Assembly: GCA_023386115.1 (NCBI GenBank)
Contig: JAEWKL010000546.1
Location: 1 to 45,099, forward strand
DNA length: 45,099 nucleotides
Source of the DNA: Pseudomonadota bacterium
GTDB lineage: Bacteria > Pseudomonadota > Alphaproteobacteria > Rhizobiales > Beijerinckiaceae
Direction of reading: 5' to 3'
Both the position numbers and the translations under genes were made by a program. Positions 16,058 through 24,909 of the stretch are shown in pieces. A model generated the notes under the pieces. The model had not been told where the DNA came from and did no database searches. It saw nothing but the letters and a program-made list of their open reading frames with translations. Every line of letters starts with the position of its first letter. Position 1 is the stretch's first letter.

Positions 16058-18211
16058 GTGAACGTCCAGGCCCGAAACGTAAGGAGCGTCCAGGTCCTCG
16101 GCATCGATGCCGGCGGCACCATGACCGACACCTTCTTCGTCGACGCGGACGGCGATTTCGTCGTCGGCAAGGCGCAATCCACCCCGCAGAACGAGGCGCT
16201 CGGCCTCATCGCGTCGAGCCAGGACGGGCTCGGCGCCTGGGGCCTCTCGCTCGACGAGGCGCTCCAGCATCTCCAGACCGGCGTCTATTCCGGCACGGCG
16301 ATGCTCAACCGCGTGGTGCAGCGCAAGGGACTGCGCTGCGGCCTCATCGTCAACCGCGGCATGGAGGACTTCCACCGCATGGGGCGGGCGATCCAATGCT
16401 ATCTCGGATACGCCTACGAGGACCGCATCCACCTCAACACCCACCGCTACGACCCGCCGCTGGTGCCGCGCAACCTCACGCGCGGGGTGATCGAACGCAT
16501 CGACATGTTCGGAAGCGTCGTCATCCCGTTGCGGGAGGAGAGCGCGCGTGACGCGGCGCGTGACCTGATCGCCGCCGATGTCGAGGGTATCGTCATCAGC
16601 CTGCTGCACTCGTACAAGAACCCGGCCCATGAACGCCGAGTGCGCGACGTCGTGCTGGACGAGATCGGCAAGAGCGGCAAGGCGATTCCGGTCTTCGCCT
16701 CGGCCGACTACTACCCGGTGCGCAAGGAAACCCACCGCACCAACACCACCATCCTGGAGGCCTACGCCGCCGAGCCGTCGCGCCAGACGCTGAAGACGAT
16801 CTCCGACGCCTTCAAGGAGCACGGCACCAAGTTCGACTTCCGGGTGATGGCCACCCATGGCGGCACGATCTCCTGGAAGGCCAAGGAACTCGCCCGTACC
16901 ATCGTCTCCGGGCCGATCGGCGGCGTGATCGGCGCCAAGTATCTCGGCGAGGTGCTCGGCTATCACAACATCGCCTGCTCCGACATCGGCGGGACCTCGT
17001 TCGACGTGGCGCTCATCACTCAGGGTGAGTTGACCATCAAGAACGACCCCGACATGGCCCGCCTCGTGCTGTCGCTGCCGCTCGTGGCGATGGACTCGGT
17101 CGGGGCCGGGGCCGGCTCGTTCATCCGTCTCGATCCCTACACCCGGGCGATCAAGCTCGGGCCCGACTCGGCCGGCTACCGCGTCGGGGTCTGCTGGAAG
17201 GAGAGCGGCATCGAGACGGTGACGGTGTCCGACTGCCACATGGTGCTCGGCTACCTGAACCCCGACAACTTCCTCGGCGGCGCGATCAAGCTCGACCGGC
17301 AGCTTTCGGTCGACGCGATCAAGGCGCAGATCGCCGATCCGCTCGGGCTCTCGGTCGAGGACGCGGCCGCGGGCGTCATCGAACTCCTGGACTCGGACCT
17401 GCGCGACTACCTGCGCGCGATGATCTCAGGAAAAGGCTACTCGCCCGCGAGCTTCGTCTGCTTCTCCTATGGCGGCGCCGGCCCGGTCCACACCTACGGC
17501 TACACCGAGGGCCTCGGCTTCGAGGACGTGATCGTGCCGGCCTGGACCGCCGGCTTCTCGGCCTTCGGCTGCGCGGCGGCGGATTTCGAGTACCGCTACG
17601 ACAAGTCCCTCGACATCAACCTCGCGCCCGACGCGTCCGCCGCGCAGGGCGAGGCCGCCGCCCGCACGCTCCAGGGCGCCTGGGAGGAACTGACCCGCAA
17701 CGTCCTCGAAGAGTTCAAGCTCAACGGCTACGACGCGTCCCAGGTCGCGCTCCAGCCGGGTTACCGCATGCAGTACCGCGGTCAGCTCAACGACCTCGAG
17801 ATCGAGTCTCCGATCCCGGCCGCTCACACCGCCGGGGACTGGGACACGCTCGTCGAGGCCTTCAACGCCACCTACGGCCGGGTCTACGCCGCTTCGGCCC
17901 GCTCGCCGGAACTCGGCTATTCGGTCACCGGGGCGATCATGCGCGGCATGGTGCCGATCCCGAAGCCGAAGATCCCGAAGGAAGAGCTCGAGGGCGAGAC
18001 GCCGCCGCAGGAGGCCTTGCTCGGCCAACGCAGGTTCTACCGCAAGAAGCGCTGGGTCGACGCGCAGCTCTACCGGATGGAGGCTCTGCGGCCGGGCAAC
18101 CGCGTCAGGGGACCGGCCATCATCGAGTCGGATGCCACCACCTTCGTGGTTCCCGACGGCTTCGAGACCTTCCTCGACGGCCACCGCCTCTTCCACCTCA
18201 AGGAAGTCTGA
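16058..18211 (+). CDS. acxA: Acetone carboxylase beta subunit
   Basis: Beta subunit of acetone carboxylase, 717 aa. The enzyme converts acetone, bicarbonate and ATP to acetoacetate, AMP and two phosphates. It belongs to the hydantoinase A/oxoprolinase family: an N-terminal nucleotide-binding motif IDAGGTMTDTFF starts at residue 16, with a second glycine-rich ATPase segment SDIGGTSFDVAL and SYGGAGPVHTYG later. The length matches the Xanthobacter beta subunit. The frame opens at 16001, but GTG 16058 has AGGGAGAAA in front of it and gives the expected N-terminus. First gene of acxABC, 38 bases before acxB, transcribed from the sigma-54 promoter at 15989. Confidence 0.95.
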   Translation: MNVQARNVRSVQVLGIDAGGTMTDTFFVDADGDFVVGKAQSTPQNEALGLIASSQDGLGAWGLSLDEALQHLQTGVYSGTAMLNRVVQRKGLRCGLIVNRGMEDFHRMGRAIQCYLGYAYEDRIHLNTHRYDPPLVPRNLTRGVIERIDMFGSVVIPLREESARDAARDLIAADVEGIVISLLHSYKNPAHERRVRDVVLDEIGKSGKAIPVFASADYYPVRKETHRTNTTILEAYAAEPSRQTLKTISDAFKEHGTKFDFRVMATHGGTISWKAKELARTIVSGPIGGVIGAKYLGEVLGYHNIACSDIGGTSFDVALITQGELTIKNDPDMARLVLSLPLVAMDSVGAGAGSFIRLDPYTRAIKLGPDSAGYRVGVCWKESGIETVTVSDCHMVLGYLNPDNFLGGAIKLDRQLSVDAIKAQIADPLGLSVEDAAAGVIELLDSDLRDYLRAMISGKGYSPASFVCFSYGGAGPVHTYGYTEGLGFEDVIVPAWTAGFSAFGCAAADFEYRYDKSLDINLAPDASAAQGEAAARTLQGAWEELTRNVLEEFKLNGYDASQVALQPGYRMQYRGQLNDLEIESPIPAAHTAGDWDTLVEAFNATYGRVYAASARSPELGYSVTGAIMRGMVPIPKPKIPKEELEGETPPQEALLGQRRFYRKKRWVDAQLYRMEALRPGNRVRGPAIIESDATTFVVPDGFETFLDGHRLFHLKEV

Positions 18212-18249
18212 GCGCCGCCGCTCCGTTCCCTTTCCGAGGACATCCGATC

Positions 18250-20580
18250 ATGAACGTGAACGTCAACAGCCAGACCCTGGCGGACGCGACCCGCGGGATC
18301 GTGCGCGGCGGCGAGACGCTGAAGGAGCATCGCGACCGGCTCATGGAGGCGACGAAGCGCACCAAGCGCTACGCCGGCCTCGAGACGATGGCGCTGCGCG
18401 ACAGCAACCCCATCCTCTACAACAAGCTGTTCTCGCGTCTGCGCGCCGGCGTCGTCGATGCCCGTGAGACGGCCAAGAAGATCGCCGCCTCGCCGATCGT
18501 CGAGCAGGAGGGCGAACTCTGCTTCACCCTCTACAATGCGGCCGGTGATTCGATCCTGACCTCGACCGGCATCATCATCCATGTCGGCACGATGGGCGCC
18601 GCGATCAAGTACATGATCGAGAACGACTGGGAGTCGAACCCGGGAGTGCGCGACAAGGACATCTTCTGCAACAACGACTCGCTGCTCGGGAACGTCCACC
18701 CCTGTGACATCCACACCATCGTGCCGATCTTTCATGAAGGCGAGCTGGTCGGCTGGGTCGGTGGCGTGACCCACGTCATCGATACCGGCGCGGTCGGCCC
18801 CGGCTCGATGTGCACCGGCCAGGTCCAGCGCTTCGGTGACGGCTATTCGATCACCTGCCGCAAGGTCGGGCAGAACGACACTCTGTTCCGCGACTGGCTG
18901 CACGAGAGCCAGCGGATGGTCCGCACCACCCGGTTCTGGATGCTGGACGAGCGCACCCGCATCGCCGGCTGCCACATGATCCGCAAGCTCGTCGAGGAGG
19001 TGATCGCCGAGGAAGGCATCGAGCCCTGTTGGCAATTCGCCTACGAGGCGGTCGAGCACGGTCGCCTCGGCCTGCAGAACCGCATCAAGGCGATGACGAT
19101 CCCCGGCATCTACCGGCAGGTCGGCTTCGTCGACGTGCCCTATGCGCACGAGGACGTGCGGGTGCCGTCCGACTTCGCCAAGGTCGACACCATCATGCAC
19201 ACGCCGTCCGAGATGACGATCCGGGCGGACGGCACGTGGCGGCTCGACTTCGAGGGGTCGTCGCGCTGGGGCTGGCACACCTACAACGCCCACGCGGTGA
19301 GCTTCACCAGCGGCATCTGGGTGATGATGACCCAGACGCTGATCCCGTCCGAGATGATCAACGACGGCGCCGCCTACGGCACCGAGTTCCGGCTGCCCAA
19401 GGGCACCTGGATGAACCCGGACGATCGCCGCGTCGCCTTCGCCTATAGCTGGCACTTCCTGGTCAGCTCGTGGACGGCGTTGTGGCGCGGGCTGTCGCGG
19501 TCGTATTTCGGGCGCGGCTACCTGGAGGAGGTGAATGCCGGCAACGCCAATACCTCGAACTGGCTCCAGGGCGGCGGCTTCAACCAGTACGACGAGATCC
19601 ACGCCGTCAACTCGTTCGAATGCGCCGCCAACGGCGTGGGCGCCGGCGCGATCGCCGACGGCCTGTCGCACGCCGCCGCCATCTGGAACCCGGAAGGCGA
19701 CATGGGCGACATGGAGATCTGGGAGCTCGCCGAGCCGCTGATCTATCTCGGACGGCAGATCAAGGCCTCGTCGGGCGGTGCCGGCAAGTATCGCGGCGGC
19801 TGCGGCTTCGAGAGCCTGCGTCTGGTCTGGAATGCCAAGGACTGGACGATGTTCTTCATGGGCAACGGCCACATCAGCTCCGACTGGGGCCTGATGGGCG
19901 GTTACCCGGCCGCCTCGGGCTACCGCTTCGCCGCGCACGAGACCGGCCTGAAGCAGTTGATCGCCGAGGGCAAGCCGCTGCCGTTCGGCGGCGACACCGA
20001 CCCCGAGAACCCGGTCTGGGACGGAATGCTCGACGGGGCACGGATCAAGCGCGACAAGCAGGCGATCACCACCGAGGAGATGTTCGCCGACTACGACCTC
20101 TACCTCAACTACATGCGCGGCGGCCCGGGCTTCGGCGACCCGCTCGACCGCGAGCCGCAGAGCGTGGCCGACGACATCAACGGCGGCTACCTGCTGGAGC
20201 GGTTCGCCGCTCGGGTCTACGGCGTGATCGTCGTGAACGAGAACGACGGCCTCTACGCGGTCGACGCCGCGGCGACAACGGAGCGGCGCAAGGCGATCCG
20301 CGAGGAGCGGATCGCCCAGTCCGTCCCGACCCAGGACTGGATGAAGACCGAGCGGGAGAAGATCCTCGCCAAGGAGGCCGGCGATCACGTCAAGCAGATG
20401 TTCGCAGCCTCCTTCAAGCTCGGTCCGCGCTTCCTCGCAGATTTCAAAAAATTCTGGGATTTGCCGGAAGATTGGATCCTCACAGAGGAAGAGATCGGCA
20501 TTCCACATTACGGATCGAAGTACTCGATGGATATTTCAGAATTGCCTGATGTCAAGATCGTGCAATTTGTCGAGGAGTGA
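18250..20580 (+). CDS. acxB: Acetone carboxylase alpha subunit
   Basis: Alpha subunit, 776 aa, hydantoinase B-like, bearing the carboxylation site of the heterohexamer. The putative metal-binding segment GNVHPCDIHTIVP includes His150 and Asp153, followed by His175 in GGVTHVIDTG. This His/Asp/His set fits the Mn site known for this family (from memory of the Xanthobacter enzyme). Other conserved parts are CTGQVQRFGDGY and SSGGAGKYRGGCGFESL. The full-length match to acetone carboxylase rather than to 5-oxoprolinase is supported by the adjoining gamma gene. The last ~30 codons are noticeably AT-richer than the rest. 70 bases separate it from acxC. Confidence 0.95.
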   Translation: MNVNVNSQTLADATRGIVRGGETLKEHRDRLMEATKRTKRYAGLETMALRDSNPILYNKLFSRLRAGVVDARETAKKIAASPIVEQEGELCFTLYNAAGDSILTSTGIIIHVGTMGAAIKYMIENDWESNPGVRDKDIFCNNDSLLGNVHPCDIHTIVPIFHEGELVGWVGGVTHVIDTGAVGPGSMCTGQVQRFGDGYSITCRKVGQNDTLFRDWLHESQRMVRTTRFWMLDERTRIAGCHMIRKLVEEVIAEEGIEPCWQFAYEAVEHGRLGLQNRIKAMTIPGIYRQVGFVDVPYAHEDVRVPSDFAKVDTIMHTPSEMTIRADGTWRLDFEGSSRWGWHTYNAHAVSFTSGIWVMMTQTLIPSEMINDGAAYGTEFRLPKGTWMNPDDRRVAFAYSWHFLVSSWTALWRGLSRSYFGRGYLEEVNAGNANTSNWLQGGGFNQYDEIHAVNSFECAANGVGAGAIADGLSHAAAIWNPEGDMGDMEIWELAEPLIYLGRQIKASSGGAGKYRGGCGFESLRLVWNAKDWTMFFMGNGHISSDWGLMGGYPAASGYRFAAHETGLKQLIAEGKPLPFGGDTDPENPVWDGMLDGARIKRDKQAITTEEMFADYDLYLNYMRGGPGFGDPLDREPQSVADDINGGYLLERFAARVYGVIVVNENDGLYAVDAAATTERRKAIREERIAQSVPTQDWMKTEREKILAKEAGDHVKQMFAASFKLGPRFLADFKKFWDLPEDWILTEEEIGIPHYGSKYSMDISELPDVKIVQFVEE

Positions 20581-20650
20581 TGCCGTCGAGCGGGCGACTG
20601 TCCGCTCGCCATCCAGCGAAGACAATCCATCCTATTCGAGGAAATCTCCG

Positions 20651-21160
20651 ATGGCCTACACGCGTGCCAAGATCGCCGATCTCATCGATGGCAAGATCGA
20701 CGCCGACACCCTCCACCAGATGCTTTCCACGCCCAAGGATCCCGAGCGCTTCGCGACCTATGTCGAGTTGTTGCAGGAACGAGTTCCTTGGGAGGACAAG
20801 ATCATCCTGCCGCTCGGACCGAAGCTCTACATCGTCCAGCTCAAGACGTCCAAGCAATGGACGGTGCGCTGCGAATGCGGCCACGATTTCTGCGGCTGGC
20901 GAGAGAACTGGAAGCTTCACGCGCGCGTCCATATCCGCGATACACCCGAGAAAATGGAGGAGATCTATCCGCGCCTGATGGCGCCGACCTCGTCCTGGCA
21001 GGTCCTGCGAGAGTATTACTGTTCCGAATGCGGCACCCTGCACGATGTCGAGGCACCGACGCCGTGGTACCCCGTCATCCGTGACTTCGAGCCCGATATC
21101 GACGCCTTCTACCGGGAGACGCTCGGCATTCCGGTGCCGGAGCGGGTCGAGGCTGCCTGA
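20651..21160 (+). CDS. acxC: Acetone carboxylase gamma subunit
   Basis: Gamma subunit, 169 aa, found only in acetone (and acetophenone-like) carboxylases, so it fixes the identity of the operon. Cysteines in VRCECGHDFCGWRENW (Cys74, 76, 81) and YYCSECGTLHDVE (Cys124, 127) form a likely zinc-binding fold. The ATG at 20651 follows a GAGGAAA ribosome site. Last gene of acxABC, followed by a GC-rich stem-loop at 21176. No acetoacetate-CoA ligase or transferase follows, so the product must be activated elsewhere in the genome. Confidence 0.95.
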   Translation: MAYTRAKIADLIDGKIDADTLHQMLSTPKDPERFATYVELLQERVPWEDKIILPLGPKLYIVQLKTSKQWTVRCECGHDFCGWRENWKLHARVHIRDTPEKMEEIYPRLMAPTSSWQVLREYYCSECGTLHDVEAPTPWYPVIRDFEPDIDAFYRETLGIPVPERVEAA

Positions 21161-21175
21161 ACCGACCTGCGAGAA

Positions 21176-21200
21176 GGGGCGGCGTCAGGGCGCCGTCCCC
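21176..21200 (+). terminator. Stem-loop after acxC, possible terminator
   Basis: GGGGCGGCG, loop TCAGGG, CGCCGTCCCC: nine base pairs with one bulged T, starting 15 bases after the acxC stop. No T-run follows, so it is not a textbook intrinsic terminator, but its position fits the operon end. Confidence 0.45.
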
Positions 21201-21680
21201 GGAACCGGAGGGTCTGGTTACGCGGCAGCGAACGTCCCGGGAAGCCAGTCCGACATCCGGAGTTGAACGCGGGTCTGTGCTGGGGAATGCGCCGGATTGG
21301 AACCTGCCGGCGCATCCTTGCTGTCTGGCGGGTTCGTTGATGTGGCCGCGCATTCCGATGCTGGCGGCGGCGCGCATGTCGCTGCAGCCAAGCTCATCCC
21401 CCGAGGCTCCCGGCCAGACCGCCACCGTGGCTCGCGGCCGCATCGACTGGAAGTCCCTCCTGGGTCTCGATCTCCTCTCGATCTCTCACCGACCCGGGCT
21501 TCGATGCTTCGGTTCGGCCGGCGTGGCGGCAGATCGTCAAAGCGCATCGCTGCTGTCGTCCAGGCGGCCAGGCACGAAGCCTCGGGAGGTGAGCCGGGAT
21601 CGTTCGTGGGTTCGGCGTTCGGAGTCCAACAAGACAGCCAAGGCGTCCATGATGGCGCAACGCAGCGCAAGTGTCGGGTC
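21201..21680. other. Non-coding debris downstream of acx
   Basis: Several overlapping open frames on both strands show no recognisable protein. None has a convincing ribosome site or a coding character distinct from its antisense. The stretch leads directly into an IS256-type transposase fragment and probably consists of decayed insertion-related DNA. Confidence 0.45.
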
Positions 21681-21755
21681 GCCGGGACCTTCTGGACCAC
21701 GCTCCTGTGCAAGCGGGCGCGCCGCGGCCTGCGCGGCGTGAAGCTGGTGATCAAC
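21681..21755 (+). pseudogene. IS256-family transposase fragment (central part)
   Basis: A 25-codon piece, RVAGTFWTTLLCKRARRGLR followed by GVKLVIN, matches the central FWTEFLRxLxRRGLRGVKLVISD block of IS256 transposases. Immediately afterwards the similarity ends (expected DAHEGL) and the GlxA regulator gene begins on the other strand. The catalytic triad is not complete. It belongs to a different IS256 subgroup from the piece at 13461 but to the same one as the relic at 31767. Confidence 0.65.
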
Positions 21756-21788
21756 CGTATCACCACATTGCGGGATCAAGCATCTCGC

Positions 21789-22766
21789 CTATGTCGGCTG
21801 GCCGCGGCAGTGGAGCTCCTTGAATAGCATCGGCGTCATGCCGAAGCGACGCACAAACGCCTTCGACAACTGCCCACCGGTCGAGTAGCCTGTCCGCGCT
21901 GCGATGTCCTTCAGCAGCATCTCCGTGCCCAGCAGGGTGCGTGCTCGATCAAGTCTCAAGGTCTCAACGAAATGCGCGGGAGTCTCGCCCGTGCTCTGTG
22001 TGAACTTCCTAAGGAAGGTTCGCTCCGACATCGTGGCTTTCGCGGCAAGACGTTCTATGCTCAAATCCCGCGCAAGATTCTCTCGCATCCAGTCGATGAG
22101 TGAGGCGAAGGGTGCGTCGGCGTAGGATTGTGCTTCCAGCACTGGGCTGAACTGAGATTGGAAACCAGGCCGGCGCGCATACAGCACGAGGCGCTTGGCA
22201 ATGGCATGGGCCACGGTGTTCCCGAGGTCAGCCGCCACCATCTCCAGACTCATGTCGATGCCTGTTGTGACGCCTGCTGACGTCCACAGCGCTCCATCGT
22301 TCACGAACAGCGCGTTCCTGTCGACCTCGACGTCCGGCCATTGTTCGGCGAGCCGAGTACAGGCCGACCAGTGCGTCGCGACACGTTTTCCGCCAACGAG
22401 ACCGAACTGTGCGAGGGCAAACGTCCCGCTGCACACGGAACCGTAGCGGCGCGCCCGTCCGCTCGCCGCGATCACCCAGCGCCTCACCGCCTCGTCCGCA
22501 ACCAAGCCGTTCAAGCCGACCTCGTCGCCGCCGGCGATGAGCAGCGTGTCGACGGCAGCCGGGGGCACCTCATCAATCGACTCGGTGACGAGGGATATCG
22601 CGCTGCTCGTCTGCACCGTGCCGCCCGCCGCGGACAGAATGCAGACCTTGTAGCGCGGCTCCTGCACCGCATCGTTGCCGGCCTCGAACACCATGGCCGG
22701 TCCGGTGACGTCGAGCACTTGGCAGCGTGGAAAAATCAGGATCGCGACGGTGAGCGGTTGCGTCAT
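21789..22766 (-). CDS. GlxA-family AraC regulator with DJ-1/PfpI-like sensor domain
   Basis: Transcription regulator, 325 aa. The N-terminal DJ-1/PfpI (class I amidotransferase-like) domain covers about residues 1-185: VAILIFPRCQVLDVTGPAMV, the nucleophile-elbow equivalent SVCSGTFALAQFG, then HWSACTRL. Two AraC-type helix-turn-helices follow at about 215-315 (LSIERLAAKATMSERTFLRK; IAARTGYSTGGQLSKAFVR). It is divergent from the isonitrile hydratase gene, itself a DJ-1/PfpI protein, with a 76-base spacer, so it probably regulates that operon. The regulator and the enzyme share a fold, which suggests both may bind related small nitrogen compounds. Confidence 0.92.
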   Translation of the reverse strand: MTQPLTVAILIFPRCQVLDVTGPAMVFEAGNDAVQEPRYKVCILSAAGGTVQTSSAISLVTESIDEVPPAAVDTLLIAGGDEVGLNGLVADEAVRRWVIAASGRARRYGSVCSGTFALAQFGLVGGKRVATHWSACTRLAEQWPDVEVDRNALFVNDGALWTSAGVTTGIDMSLEMVAADLGNTVAHAIAKRLVLYARRPGFQSQFSPVLEAQSYADAPFASLIDWMRENLARDLSIERLAAKATMSERTFLRKFTQSTGETPAHFVETLRLDRARTLLGTEMLLKDIAARTGYSTGGQLSKAFVRRFGMTPMLFKELHCRGQPT

Positions 22767-22801
22767 TGGCGGAATTTAGCCTGCTTTTGTCATTTACGCC
22801 A
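22767..22801. promoter_or_regulatory. Candidate dyad in the divergent glxA-type/isonitrile hydratase promoter
   Basis: TGGCG at 22767-22771 and CGCCA at 22797-22801 form an inverted repeat with a 25-base AT-rich interior directly upstream of the regulator start. The short arms make it a weak prediction. Confidence 0.3.
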
Positions 22802-22842
22802 CTTGCAGAAGTATCGAGGATTTTAAAAAACGGGGATCTTCC

Positions 22843-23535
22843 ATGACGGCGATCAACATCGGCTTTTTGATTTTCCCGAAGGTCACTCAGCTCGATCTCA
22901 CCGGTCCCGCGCAGGTCTTGAGCCGCGTGCCAGGCGCCAAGGTGCATCTCGTCTGGAGGGTGATCGAACCGATCGAAACCGACGTCGGCTTCACAATCAA
23001 TCCGACGATGACCTTCAAGGATTGCCCGCAGCTCGATGTCCTATGCGCGCCGGGCGGGTTCGGTGTCGTAGACCAGCTGAATGACACGGACACGATGGAT
23101 TTCTTGCGCCTGCAGGGCGCTGGCGCGCGCTACGTCACGTCGGTCTGTAACGGCTCCCTGCTGCTCGGCGCGGCGGGCCTCATTGCCGGGTACAAGTCAG
23201 CCTGCCACTGGACGTGGCGTCACTACTTGACGCAATTTGGTGCCGAGCCGGTGGCAGCGCGGGTCGTGCGCGACCGCAATCGTATCTCCGGCGGTGGCGT
23301 GACCTCCGGGATCGACTTCGCATTCTCCCTGGCCAGCGAGCTGGCGGGCGAGGAGGCCGCCCGCATGATCCAGCTGGGGCTTGAATATGACCCGCAGCCG
23401 CCGCTCGACAGCGGATCGCCCGACAAGGCCGGACCCGAGCGGGTGGCGCGAGCGCGTGCCGCGCTCGAGCCCTCGTTGCAGCACATCGAGGACCGCATAG
23501 CCGAAGCCGCCCGCCGCCTTTCGCTCGCATCCTGA
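22843..23535 (+). CDS. inhA: Isonitrile hydratase-like DJ-1/PfpI protein
   Basis: DJ-1/PfpI-family protein, 230 aa, aligning along its length with the Pseudomonas putida isonitrile hydratase (from memory), which hydrates R-NC to an N-substituted formamide. Shared blocks include IGFLIFPKVTQLDLTGPAQV, ARYVTSVCNGSLLLGAAGL, GGGVTSGIDFA and YDPQPPLDSGSPD. The catalytic residues fit Asp18 and Cys102. The reference enzyme has Thr after the cysteine and this one has Asn103. It starts at ATG 22843 and heads a plus-strand operon (binding protein, amidohydrolase, CobW GTPase). Many relatives are annotated only as DJ-1/PfpI, so activity is probable rather than certain. Confidence 0.82.
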   Translation: MTAINIGFLIFPKVTQLDLTGPAQVLSRVPGAKVHLVWRVIEPIETDVGFTINPTMTFKDCPQLDVLCAPGGFGVVDQLNDTDTMDFLRLQGAGARYVTSVCNGSLLLGAAGLIAGYKSACHWTWRHYLTQFGAEPVAARVVRDRNRISGGGVTSGIDFAFSLASELAGEEAARMIQLGLEYDPQPPLDSGSPDKAGPERVARARAALEPSLQHIEDRIAEAARRLSLAS

Positions 23536-23564
23536 CCCGAACGACGGACCCGCCGGAGGCCCCC

Positions 23565-24788
23565 ATGAAATTCGTCATCCGCACCTGCATCGCGATCGCT
23601 GCGGCGCTGACCGCGCTTCCGGCCAGTGCCCAGATCTCGGACGGCGTCGTCAAGCTCGGCGTGATCAACGATCAGTCCGGCCCCTACTCATCATTGACAG
23701 GTCCCGGTGCGGTCCTGGCGGCGAAGATGGCGATCGAGGATCTCAAGTCCCGGCTCGGCGACATCAAGGTCGAGATGCTGACCGCTGATCACCAGAACAA
23801 GCCGGATGTCGGCTCGGCGATCGTCAAGCGCTGGCTCGACGTCGAGAAGATCGACGCCGTCGTCGACGTCTCGAATTCATCCGTGGCGCTGGCGGTCCAA
23901 TCGTTGATCAGGGACAGGAACAAGGTCGCCCTCTACGGCATCGTCGGCACCACCGAGCTGACGGGCAGGCAGTGTGCGGGCACCGGGTTCTCATGGGTGC
24001 ACGACGCCTACGCGCTGGTCTCGGGTCCAACCAAGACGCTCACCAAGGGGTCGAATGACACATGGTACTTCGTCGGCGCCGATTTCGAGTTCGGAAAGAA
24101 CATGGTGAAGGTCGCCAAGACCCTTGTCGCGGAAAACGGCGGCAAGACGCTCGGGGAGCTTCTCCACCCTATGAGCGAACTTGATTACAGCTCATATTTG
24201 CTGCAGGCGAAAAGTTCGCAGGCGAAGTTCGTCGCGTTCGCCAATGCCGGCTCGCAGCTCGTCAACTCGATGAAGCAATGGCAGGAATTCGGCATGCAGG
24301 ACGGCAGTCAGAAGCCGATCGCGACGCTGCTGTCGATCGCGGACGTGCACGCGGCGGGCCTCGACGTCATGCAGGGCCTCACAGCGACCACCGCCTGGTA
24401 CTGGGACCTGAACGACGAGACACGCGCCTTCGCGCATCGGTTCTTCGATCGCTTCAAGGCCATGCCCACCGAGTCGCAGGCCGGCATGTACTCGGCCGTC
24501 ACGCATTACCTCAACGCGGTGATCGCCACCAGGAGCGATGCCACGGAGACGGTGGTCGGGTGGATGCGCGCGACGCCGGTGAACGACATGTTCGCCCGGA
24601 ACGCGCGCCTGCGCCAGGACGGCAAGCTCGCGCACGACTTCCTGCTCGTCTCGGTGAAGTCCAAGGCGGAGTCCAAGGCGCCCTGGGACTACTACAAGAT
24701 CGACGCCGTCGTCCCGGCGGGCGACACGTTCCTGCCGCTCAGTGCGAGCGACTGCCCACTGGTCGCCGGCACGGCGAAGGCGAGGTGA
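23565..24788 (+). CDS. ABC transporter substrate-binding protein, branched-chain amino acid/amide type
   Basis: Periplasmic receptor of the LivK/UrtA-like family (Peripla_BP_6), 407 aa. A Sec signal peptide (MKFVIRTCIAIAAALTALPA, cut near ASAQ) precedes LGVINDQSGPYSSLTGPGAV and the family's MAIEDL and DVSNSSVALAV segments. Its family binds amino acids, amides, urea or aromatic acids. It lies 29 bases after the isonitrile hydratase gene, but no permease or ATPase gene of the system follows, so it is an orphan receptor. The context suggests a nitrogenous ligand such as a formamide, isonitrile or acyl-amino acid. Confidence 0.9.
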   Translation: MKFVIRTCIAIAAALTALPASAQISDGVVKLGVINDQSGPYSSLTGPGAVLAAKMAIEDLKSRLGDIKVEMLTADHQNKPDVGSAIVKRWLDVEKIDAVVDVSNSSVALAVQSLIRDRNKVALYGIVGTTELTGRQCAGTGFSWVHDAYALVSGPTKTLTKGSNDTWYFVGADFEFGKNMVKVAKTLVAENGGKTLGELLHPMSELDYSSYLLQAKSSQAKFVAFANAGSQLVNSMKQWQEFGMQDGSQKPIATLLSIADVHAAGLDVMQGLTATTAWYWDLNDETRAFAHRFFDRFKAMPTESQAGMYSAVTHYLNAVIATRSDATETVVGWMRATPVNDMFARNARLRQDGKLAHDFLLVSVKSKAESKAPWDYYKIDAVVPAGDTFLPLSASDCPLVAGTAKAR

Positions 24789-24909
24789 CGGGCCGGGAGC
24801 TGCCAGGCCTCGACGGTGACGAGGCTTCCGGGCGGCGATACAGATGTCCTGCTTCACCGTCGGCGCGGAGGCCGGGCCGACCTCATCCGCATTCGCGAGG
24901 CGCGAGCGC

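Noticed and set aside
14048..17239. 1063-codon minus-strand open frame across acxR and acxA
   Set aside because: Very long but antisense to two proteins with full family motifs and spans their promoter; no recognisable domain of its own.
18070..20508. 812-codon minus-strand open frame opposite acxB
   Set aside because: Codon-bias artefact of the GC-rich alpha subunit gene.
13461..21755. acx cluster as a simple IS256 composite transposon
   Set aside because: The two flanking transposase pieces belong to different IS256 subgroups and no matching terminal repeats were found; only a general history of mobilisation is supported.
23565..24788. Complete branched-chain-type ABC transporter in the isonitrile cluster
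   Set aside because: Only the binding protein is present; the next genes are an amidohydrolase and a GTPase, not permeases or ATPases.
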